Positions 51,793-58,775 of a stretch of DNA of 64,000 nucleotides are shown here, in pieces. The notes beneath the pieces are model-generated. The model saw only the letters and a list, made by a program, of their open reading frames with translations, did no database searches and was not told where the DNA came from. The DNA is from Micromonospora yangpuensis (lineage in GTDB: Bacteria > Actinomycetota > Actinomycetes > Mycobacteriales > Micromonosporaceae): NCBI RefSeq assembly GCF_900091615.1, contig NZ_FMIA01000002.1, positions 2,914,001 to 2,978,000 of the forward strand, written 5' to 3'. A program made the translations under genes and the position numbers. Each line of letters opens with the position of its first letter. Within the stretch, counting starts at the first letter, position 1.

Positions 51793-51891
51793 GGAACCTC
51801 TCTCCGCTTCGGTGTGTAGGTGCCGGCTGCCGGCGGTCCCGTCGATCCGGTACGACCTCGCCGAGGGCACGCCTGGGAGGCTAGGTCGACC

Positions 51892-51907
51892 CAGTTGACA
51901 ACCACTG
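51892..51907 (-). promoter_or_regulatory. CAGTGGTTGTCAACTG element upstream of the toxin-like gene
   Basis: Read on the minus strand this is CAGTGGTTGTCAACTG, 100 nt upstream of the start at 51792. It differs at one base from the element at 47487-47502 ahead of the small secreted protein gene and has the same orientation relative to the gene. It marks the two convergent genes as probably co-regulated. It is 111 nt from the divergent CoaD-like start. Confidence 0.55.
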
Positions 51908-52017
51908 ACTTCCGGCCTCCCGACCCACGCCACCGGTTCACTCGTGCCGTCCGGTTCGGCGGGGCAACTGGATGTCCGGGGGCGGCGGAGCCGGCGGCCG
52001 ACACCTACAGTCGGGCC

Positions 52018-52458
52018 ATGCCCGAACCAGCGACGGGGCCGGCGCGCACTCCCGTGCGCGCGGTCTACCCCGGCAGCTTCGATCCGTTCACCCCCGGGCA
52101 CCTGCACGTGGTGGACCGGGCTCGCGAACTCTTCGACGAGGTGGTCGTGCTGGTCGCGGTCAACGGCGGCAAGCAACCCGGCACCGACGCGCAGCAGCGG
52201 GCCGCCGCCGTCCGGGCCGTGCTGCCGGCCGGGTGGACCTCGGTCACCGTGGCGGCCTGGCACGGGTTGACCGCCGACTACTGCCGTGCGCACGAGGTGG
52301 CGGTGATCGTCCGCGGCGTCCGTAACCCCACCGACCTGGAGGCCGAGTACCGGCTGGCCGCGATGAACCAGTCGCTGGGGGTCCGCACGGTGCTGCTGCC
52401 CGCCCGGCCCGAACTGGTCGCGGTCTCCTCGACCGCGGTACGCCTGCGGGACACCTGA
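52018..52458 (+). CDS. coaD: pantetheine-phosphate adenylyltransferase (CoaD-like)
   Basis: A 146-aa nucleotidyltransferase with the CoaD pattern: YPGSFDPFTPGHLHVVDRA (the TPGH nucleotide motif), the VIVRGVRNPTDLEAEYRLA substrate segment and the C-terminal VSSTAVR. CoaD makes dephospho-CoA from 4'-phosphopantetheine and ATP, the penultimate CoA step. It is slightly shorter than the usual 155-165 aa and sits at the head of the operon leading to a type II thioesterase next to PKS genes. Whether it is the only CoaD of the genome cannot be told from this window; a pathway paralogue seems more likely. Confidence 0.82.
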   Translation: MPEPATGPARTPVRAVYPGSFDPFTPGHLHVVDRARELFDEVVVLVAVNGGKQPGTDAQQRAAAVRAVLPAGWTSVTVAAWHGLTADYCRAHEVAVIVRGVRNPTDLEAEYRLAAMNQSLGVRTVLLPARPELVAVSSTAVRLRDT

Positions 52459-52559
52459 GGACGTACCCCTGGCCGTCCCGGGTGGACAACTTTGGATGGA
52501 TGGGGTCAGATGGCGGGAACGAAGAGCCCGGTGACGACGTACCGGGGAAGGGGGCGACG

Positions 52560-53270
52560 GTGGCGCGACGCAGGGCGTTGGTGGTCCGCGGCGGGTGGGC
52601 GGGGCACCAGCCGGTCAAGGCGACGGAGCTGTTCATCCCGTTCCTCGAAGCCCACGACTACGCGGTACGCGTCGAGGAGTCCACGGAGGTCTACGCCGAC
52701 GCCGCCGCGATGGCCGACACCGATCTCGTCGTGCAGTGCGTGACGATGTCGCAGATCACCGCCGAACAGGTGGCGGGGCTGAGCGCCGCGGTCGTCGCCG
52801 GGACGGGTCTCACCGGCTGGCACGGCGGCATCGTGGACTCGTTCCGCGCCTCGGCGGAGTACCTGCACCTGGTGGGCGGCCAGTTCGCGACCCACCCGGG
52901 CAAGGAGCCGTGCGAGCGTCGCGGTGGGGAGGAGGACAACTTCCTGCCGCACCGGGTGCACGTCACCGACCTGGGACGCGACCATCCGATCACGGCGGGG
53001 ATCGGGGACCTGGACCTGGTCACCGAGCAGTACTGGGTGCTGCACGACGACCTGATCGACGTGCTGGCCACCACCAGCCACCCCACCGCGTCCTGGCAGC
53101 CGTGGCACCGGCCGGTCACCTCGCCGGCGATCTGGACCCGCCGGTGGGGTGCCGGGCGGGTAGTGGTGACCACCCCCGGCCACAGCCTCGACGTGCTGGA
53201 GCACCCGGGTGTGCGTACCGTCATCGAGAGGGGGATGGTGTGGGCGACCCGCACCTCGTCGGCGTCGTAG
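52560..53270 (+). CDS. ThuA-like domain protein
   Basis: A 236-aa ThuA-like protein, a class I glutamine-amidotransferase-like fold found with sugar catabolism genes: RALVVRGGWAGHQPVKATELFIPFL, GTGLTGWHGGIVDSF, and VTSPAIWTRRWGAGRVVVTTPGHSL. It starts at a GTG; the longer frame upstream is not needed. It overlaps the following Gfo/Idh/MocA gene by 31 nt. ThuA/Gfo pairs usually act on carbohydrates, so their presence in a PKS-flanking operon hints at a sugar or cyclitol step. Confidence 0.82.
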   Translation: MARRRALVVRGGWAGHQPVKATELFIPFLEAHDYAVRVEESTEVYADAAAMADTDLVVQCVTMSQITAEQVAGLSAAVVAGTGLTGWHGGIVDSFRASAEYLHLVGGQFATHPGKEPCERRGGEEDNFLPHRVHVTDLGRDHPITAGIGDLDLVTEQYWVLHDDLIDVLATTSHPTASWQPWHRPVTSPAIWTRRWGAGRVVVTTPGHSLDVLEHPGVRTVIERGMVWATRTSSAS

Positions 53271-54367
53271 GCCTCGGGGTCATCTCCCGGGCGTACCTGG
53301 ACACGCTCGTCGGTCACCCCGCGGTGCGCGTCGTGGCGGTGGCCGACCTGGACGCCACCCGGTCGGCGGCGACCGCCGCCGCCGTTCCCGGCGCCGAGGC
53401 GTCGACCGTCGAGGAGCTGCTCGACCGCCCCGACGTGGAGACCGTGCTCAACCTCACCACGCCCGCCGCACACGCCGGGATCTCCCTCGCCGCGATCGAC
53501 GCGGGCAAGAACGTGTACGTCGAGAAGCCGCTCGCCGCCGCGTTCCCGGACGGCCGTGCGGTGATCGAGCGGGCCGCGTCGGCCGGCGTCCGGGTCGGGT
53601 GCGCGCCGGACACCGTGCTGGGCACCGGTACGCAGACGGCCCGCGCGGCGATCGACGACGGGCTCATCGGGCGTCCGCTCTCCGCCTCGGCGGTCATGGT
53701 CACCGCCGGGCACGAGCGGTGGCATCCCGACCCCGACTTCTACTACGCCCCGGGCGGCGGCCCGCTGCTGGACATGGGGCCGTACTACATCTCCGCACTC
53801 GTCCACCTGCTCGGGCCGGTCCGGGCGGTCAACGGAGCCGCCAGCCGGCTGCGCGGCGAGCGCGTGATCGGCTCGGGCCCGCGCCTCGGTCACCGGATCC
53901 CGGTGCAGGTGGACACCCACGTGACCGGGGTGCTGGAACACGTCGACGGTGCCCTCTCCACCCTCACGACCAGCTTCGACGGCGTCGCGACCACGGCCGC
54001 GCCGATCGAGGTGCACGGGGTGGACGGGTCGCTGGCCGTACCCGACCCGAACCACTTCGACGGCGCGGTCCGGCTGTTCACCCTCGGCGGCACCGGCTGG
54101 CACGTTCTCGAACCCCGGGCCGGCTACGTCGAGGCGTCAAGGGGCATCGGCCTGCTCGACGCCGTCACCGCCGACGGTCGGCGTCCGCCCCGGGCCGGCG
54201 GCGACGTCGGTCTGCACGTGCTCGACACGATGACCACGCTGCTGCGGGCGGCGGCCGAAGGACGACGGATCGAGCTGACCACGACGGCGGACCGGCCCCC
54301 GCCGGTCCCGCTCACCCCGGCCGAGCAGTGGCGGGCGTCGCGCGCCCATCGCACCCGGGCACGCTGA
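53240..54367 (+). CDS. Gfo/Idh/MocA-family oxidoreductase
   Basis: A 375-aa NAD(P)-dependent oxidoreductase. The N-terminal Rossmann motif is VGVVGLGVISRAYLDTL, the GKNVYVEKPLAAAF segment carries the conserved EKP lysine, and GGGPLLDMGPYYISALVHLLGPV contains the DxGxH-like region of the C-terminal beta-sheet domain (the usual His is Tyr here). Such enzymes oxidise or reduce sugars and cyclitols. The GTG start at 53240 lies inside the ThuA-like gene. It is followed 14 nt later by the thioesterase. Confidence 0.85.
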   Translation: MGDPHLVGVVGLGVISRAYLDTLVGHPAVRVVAVADLDATRSAATAAAVPGAEASTVEELLDRPDVETVLNLTTPAAHAGISLAAIDAGKNVYVEKPLAAAFPDGRAVIERAASAGVRVGCAPDTVLGTGTQTARAAIDDGLIGRPLSASAVMVTAGHERWHPDPDFYYAPGGGPLLDMGPYYISALVHLLGPVRAVNGAASRLRGERVIGSGPRLGHRIPVQVDTHVTGVLEHVDGALSTLTTSFDGVATTAAPIEVHGVDGSLAVPDPNHFDGAVRLFTLGGTGWHVLEPRAGYVEASRGIGLLDAVTADGRRPPRAGGDVGLHVLDTMTTLLRAAAEGRRIELTTTADRPPPVPLTPAEQWRASRAHRTRAR

Positions 54368-54381
54368 CCACGGAGAATGTG

Positions 54382-55137
54382 ATGAACAGGGACGACAGTC
54401 GGTGGCTGCGCAACTACCGCCCCGGTCCGCCCCGGACGGCTCAGCTGGTCTGCTTCCCACACGCGAGCGGATCGGCCAGTTTCTTCCTGCCGATGTCCCG
54501 TGCCCTCAGCGACGACCTCCAAGTGCTCGCGGTCCAGTACCCCGGTCGGGCGGACCGCCGTGGCGAACCGACGGTACCCACCATCGGGGCGCTCGCCGAC
54601 GCGGTGGCCGAGGAACTGGCCGGGCGGCTGGCACGGCCCACCGCGCTCTTCGGCCACAGCATGGGAGGACTTGTCGCCTTCGAGGTTGCCCGACGGCTGG
54701 AGGCACAGGGCCACCGCCTGCTTCGGCTGTTCGTCTCGGGGTGTCGCGCGCCGTCGCGTCGTCGCCCACGTGCCGTCGAGCTGCGTGACGAGGCAGACGT
54801 GCTCGCCGAGCTGGAACGGCTGGGCGGCACGGATCCGCGACTGCTGGACGACCGCCAGGCGCTGCGCGCCGTTCTGCCCACCATGCGCAACGACTACCGG
54901 GCCATCGACGCCTACCGTCTCGCGCCCGACGCCGTGCCGTTGCGCACCCCGATCCACGCCCACGTCGGAGACAGCGACCCGGAGGTCCTGCCGGAGGAGG
55001 CCGAGGCGTGGCGGGGGCACACCACCGGCCCCTTCGACCTGCGCACGTACCCGGGCGGCCACTTCTACCTCAGCTCACCCGGCTGTGACCTGGCGTCGGT
55101 GCTGCGCGCGGAGCTGTCCACCGGTCAGCGTGCGTGA
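54382..55137 (+). CDS. type II thioesterase
   Basis: A 251-aa alpha/beta-hydrolase: LVCFPHASGSASFF at the start, nucleophile motif GHSMGG with Ser93, and C-terminal GGHFYL with the catalytic His. Type II thioesterases remove acyl groups from carrier proteins, either as editors or, in discrete systems, as the releasing enzyme. It is convergent with the P450 gene (13-nt overlap) and next to a PKS set that lacks its own thioesterase domain, so it may release the finished chain. Confidence 0.9.
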   Translation: MNRDDSRWLRNYRPGPPRTAQLVCFPHASGSASFFLPMSRALSDDLQVLAVQYPGRADRRGEPTVPTIGALADAVAEELAGRLARPTALFGHSMGGLVAFEVARRLEAQGHRLLRLFVSGCRAPSRRRPRAVELRDEADVLAELERLGGTDPRLLDDRQALRAVLPTMRNDYRAIDAYRLAPDAVPLRTPIHAHVGDSDPEVLPEEAEAWRGHTTGPFDLRTYPGGHFYLSSPGCDLASVLRAELSTGQRA

Positions 55138-56372
55138 CCCGCCCCGGGCGCCGGGGTCACCTGGACCTCAAGCCTGCGGAACCGGCGCACCACCGTGCGG
55201 TTCTGCCGCTGCGGCGGGCTGACCGAGGCCAACGCGTCGACCCTGCGGGCGAGGTGAGCGAAGGCGGTCTCGGCGGTGACCAGGGCCAGTTCGGCTCCGG
55301 CGCAGCGGTGTGTCCCCAGGCCGAACGACAGGACGTCCCGGGGATCCGCGCCGGGCCCGACGAACCTGTCGGCGAGGAAGTCGTCCGGATTCGCGAATCG
55401 CCGGGCGTCCCGGCCGATCGCGCCCAGACACACGAGGATCAGGCTGCCCCGGGCGATGGGTAGTCCACCCAGTTCGGTGTCGGTGGCCGCGACCCTGGCG
55501 CCGTACTGGATCGGCGGATCGTGGCGAAGGGTCTCCAGCACGAACGACCTCAACAGGACGTCGTCGGCACGCAACCGGCCGAGCAGGTCATTGTCCCGGG
55601 CGAGCTGGAACAGCCCGCTGCCGAGCAGCGAACCCGTGGTCACGGTTCCCGCGCTGAGCACGAAGATCAGGTTGCTGACGACGTCCTGCTCGTCCAGGGA
55701 GTCCTCCGCGGCCAGCAGTCCGGCCAGGCTGGCGTCGTCGGCCGAGCGGCCCGAGCAGGTCTTCCGGACGTAGGAGACCAGCTGGACGGCCGCGTCGTCG
55801 GCGGACGCAAGCCGCCGGTCCGGCGGATGCATCTCGTTGCGCTCCAGGAACATGTCGAGCCACGCCATCACCTGGTCGACGTCGTCCTGCGGGAGGCCGA
55901 GCAGCTCGACCATCACGGAGTTCGGGACGGTGGTGAACGACCGGGTCGCGTCGACGGGGCCGTCCCCGGCGACCAGCGCGGCGACCTGCGCGGCGACGTG
56001 CCGTTCGATCATCGGACGCAGCAGCCGCACCCGTCTGGGATTGACGAACCGGGACACCAGGCGACGTGCCGGTTGGTTGTCCGGCGGGTTGCGGAACAGC
56101 AGGCTGTGGTACAGCAGGGTGGTCGACGGATGGTTCCGCCAGCCCGGCCAGGAGCGGTCGGCGTAGCCAGGATCGGGCACCGGGAACAGCTGGGTGTCCA
56201 GCAGAACGTCGGAACCCTCCTGGAACCCCAGGACTATCACGCGGTCGCCGCCGACGGGCAGGACGGGCGTCTGCTCCACCAGGTCGCGGTAGAGCGGATA
56301 GGGGTTCGCCCGTCCCTCCGGGCTGAACAGTCGCAGCAGCGCGTCCCGGGGGCCGCTCGCGGACGGGGTCAC
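55125..56372 (-). CDS. cytochrome P450 with atypical I-helix
   Basis: A 415-aa soluble bacterial P450. The haem loop is FGLGTHRCAGAELA with Cys357, and the K-helix ExxR is ETLR (Glu280, Arg283). The I-helix oxygen-activation motif reads SAGTVTTG (about 240-247): the Thr is present but the preceding conserved acidic residue is Val244. It starts at a GTG overlapping the KR-DH stop (GTGA), so it belongs to the PKS operon. It probably oxidises the polyketide or an unusual site on it, and may have altered chemistry. Confidence 0.9.
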   Translation of the reverse strand: MTPSASGPRDALLRLFSPEGRANPYPLYRDLVEQTPVLPVGGDRVIVLGFQEGSDVLLDTQLFPVPDPGYADRSWPGWRNHPSTTLLYHSLLFRNPPDNQPARRLVSRFVNPRRVRLLRPMIERHVAAQVAALVAGDGPVDATRSFTTVPNSVMVELLGLPQDDVDQVMAWLDMFLERNEMHPPDRRLASADDAAVQLVSYVRKTCSGRSADDASLAGLLAAEDSLDEQDVVSNLIFVLSAGTVTTGSLLGSGLFQLARDNDLLGRLRADDVLLRSFVLETLRHDPPIQYGARVAATDTELGGLPIARGSLILVCLGAIGRDARRFANPDDFLADRFVGPGADPRDVLSFGLGTHRCAGAELALVTAETAFAHLARRVDALASVSPPQRQNRTVVRRFRRLEVQVTPAPGAGHAR

Positions 56373-58750
56373 CGCACCGGCTCCCGTCCGCTGACCACGC
56401 CGCCCTCCATCGTGAGGAGCGCCTCACCACTTCCCGACCTGAGGGCGACACCGTCCGCGGTGCCGTCGCGGTGGTCGACGCGCAGCTGGACATCGTGCCC
56501 GGTCTGAGCCAACGCGAGGTCGTTTTCCGTGGTGTGCAGCGTCAGTTCCCGGATCACGTGCGGTGTCGCGTACCGGCCGGGGGTGCCGGTCAGACAGGCC
56601 GTCTGCAACAGGGCGTCGACAAGCAGCCACGGGATCCGGTGCCGGGCGAAGAACTCGTCGTCGCCGGTGGCGAGGGGGGGCTCCCACCTCGCCGAGGTGA
56701 GCCGTGGCTCGAGGCGTACGTCCCGGAGCTGGTCGAAGATCCCGGACATCGCCATCGTGGCAGCGGCCCGTCTTGTGCTCACCGGCCGTAGGCGGGAGAG
56801 CTGATCGGAGGGGTCGGCGGCACCGATCGGGACCACGACCTCGAAGTGCGGGACCCGCCGGTCGTGGCCAGCGCCGGGAACCCGCGAGTGGATACCGGCC
56901 CGCAGCACGCCGCGGTCGACTCCCCCCGGGTGGTACGAGGCGGTGAACACGTACCTGACCACCTGCGGGTCCACCGCGATGGGTGCCTGGAAGCGGATGT
57001 CGCGGAAGGTGCGCACCGCCGCCGACCCGGTCAGGTGGGTGGCGGCCTCCGCCGCGAGTTCCAGGGCCAGGGCTCCGGGAACGAGTGCCCGTGCCTGGCG
57101 GACGTGCCCGTACAGGTGTGGGTACCGGTCCAGGTCGAGTTCCCAGACGAGGTCCTGGCCGTCCATCGACGACGGTTCACCGAGGTAGGGGCTGCGGGGC
57201 ACGGCGTCCACCAGCGCGGGGAACCGGGTACGCAGCATCGCCAGTTCCGCCTCGCCCAACGGTGTGGAAACGGGTGGCCGGTGCGGTCGGTGGGCCTCCA
57301 CTTCGGCGTTGAAGAGGCGTTGGCCCTCGGCGTCGCCGATCAGGCCGAGTTGTCCCGCCGTGGCGGTGTACTCGGTGAAGCCGGTCCGGGGCCCGAGCCC
57401 CGACTCGCCCCACAGGCTCCAGCAGATGGCGAACTCGGCGGTTCCGGAGTATGCGCTCTGGTAGCGCGCCGCGGAGTTCAGGAAGTCGTTCGCCGGGCCG
57501 TAGTCACTCTCCCCGGCCAGGCCGAAGGCTCCGGCGACGGAGCTGAAGTTGCACCACAGACTGGGTTCGAGGGCGCCGAACGCTGCCTGGAGATGGTGGT
57601 AACCGGCCACTTTCGTGTCCCGTACCCGTCGGAAGGTGGCCAGGTCCTTGGCCGCCAACCGGCGTGCGCCGCTGATGCCCGCGCCGTTGATGACCAGGTC
57701 GAGGCGGGGGGTCGTGTGGCGGATCGTCTCCGCCGCGCGACGGACGGCGGTCGCGTCGGTGACGTCACAACCCAGATAGCGGACCCGGGCGGCGCCGAAG
57801 CGCTGCCGCAGGACGGCGAGCTGCGACAGGGACTCCCGGGACCTGCGACACCGGTCGTAGTAGGCGCGCACCTGGGCCAGGTGGACCTCGGGATCGGCCG
57901 CCCGGCGTCGGCGCACGTACTCGGCGCTGCTGCTGTCACCGATCTCGCGTGCCTGCGCCACCATCGTCTCCGGATCGGTGCTGCCGAGCAGCCACAGCGC
58001 CGATGGTGCGGTGCGCAGGCCTTCGAGACATCGGGCGGTGATGCCGCGGGACCCGCCCACCGCGAGCACGACCGGTCCCTCGCCCGTCGACCCGGGAGCA
58101 ACGTCCGCGTCGACGCTGATGGTGCGGACGGGCAACAGCCGCTCCTCCAGGCGCGTGCCGGACGTCGATCGCCCTCGGTAGTAGGCCACGGGTAGGCCAC
58201 GCACGCAGCCGGACTCACGACGCAGCTGCCGCAGTGCCGTCGACAGGGTGGCCGCGTCCGTCACCACGGCGTACGCCCGAGTGTGCGGTAGCTCCCAGGC
58301 GATGGCCTTCACCAGGCCGGTGATCAGCGCCGCGTGTGGGTGCGGGATACCGCCCCGCAGGGGATCCAGGACGACAGCGGCCACCGAGGAGTCCGGCAGG
58401 TCGGCGTGGGCCATCCGTCTGGCGGCCAGGAAGGCCGCTTCCTGCAGGGCGAGCAACCGTGGCTCGGGTGCCGCCGGCCAGCCGGCCGCGTGCAGCGAGG
58501 TGATGACGCGCAGGTGACCGGGGACGCCGTCGGAGACGGTGACGAGCCGGACGAGCGCCTGCTCGTTCCAGCCGGCCGCCTCGGGTGGTACGACCACGGT
58601 GGTGACAACCGGTTCTGCCTGCTGGGACAGCTGCCGGGCGACAGCCGCGTCATCGGTGAGTACCAGCGAGTCCGCGGGCAGCGGGTCGCACTCCGCCGAC
58701 CCCGGCACCGCCGGACGGGCAACGATCTGGAGCGAGTACGACCGGTTCAT
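56369..58750 (-). CDS. stand-alone ketoreductase-dehydratase didomain (PUFA/PKS-like)
   Basis: A 793-aa protein. Residues about 100-230 are the KR structural subdomain (GLVKAIAWELPHTRAYAVV), and about 225-445 the catalytic KR with VGGSRGI (232-237), Ser404, Tyr417 (SDYGPANDF) and Asn421. From about 530 follows a double-hotdog DH: YGHVRQARALVPG with His549 and PWLLVDALLQTA with Asp712. Both active sites look intact. It reduces beta-ketoacyl-ACP and dehydrates it. The KR resembles those of PUFA synthases more than modular PKSs. There is no KS, AT or ACP in this protein; these are encoded separately upstream. Confidence 0.87.
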   Translation of the reverse strand: MNRSYSLQIVARPAVPGSAECDPLPADSLVLTDDAAVARQLSQQAEPVVTTVVVPPEAAGWNEQALVRLVTVSDGVPGHLRVITSLHAAGWPAAPEPRLLALQEAAFLAARRMAHADLPDSSVAAVVLDPLRGGIPHPHAALITGLVKAIAWELPHTRAYAVVTDAATLSTALRQLRRESGCVRGLPVAYYRGRSTSGTRLEERLLPVRTISVDADVAPGSTGEGPVVLAVGGSRGITARCLEGLRTAPSALWLLGSTDPETMVAQAREIGDSSSAEYVRRRRAADPEVHLAQVRAYYDRCRRSRESLSQLAVLRQRFGAARVRYLGCDVTDATAVRRAAETIRHTTPRLDLVINGAGISGARRLAAKDLATFRRVRDTKVAGYHHLQAAFGALEPSLWCNFSSVAGAFGLAGESDYGPANDFLNSAARYQSAYSGTAEFAICWSLWGESGLGPRTGFTEYTATAGQLGLIGDAEGQRLFNAEVEAHRPHRPPVSTPLGEAELAMLRTRFPALVDAVPRSPYLGEPSSMDGQDLVWELDLDRYPHLYGHVRQARALVPGALALELAAEAATHLTGSAAVRTFRDIRFQAPIAVDPQVVRYVFTASYHPGGVDRGVLRAGIHSRVPGAGHDRRVPHFEVVVPIGAADPSDQLSRLRPVSTRRAAATMAMSGIFDQLRDVRLEPRLTSARWEPPLATGDDEFFARHRIPWLLVDALLQTACLTGTPGRYATPHVIRELTLHTTENDLALAQTGHDVQLRVDHRDGTADGVALRSGSGEALLTMEGGVVSGREPVR

Positions 58751-58775
58751 CGCGGGCCTCCCGGGACAGGTCGCC

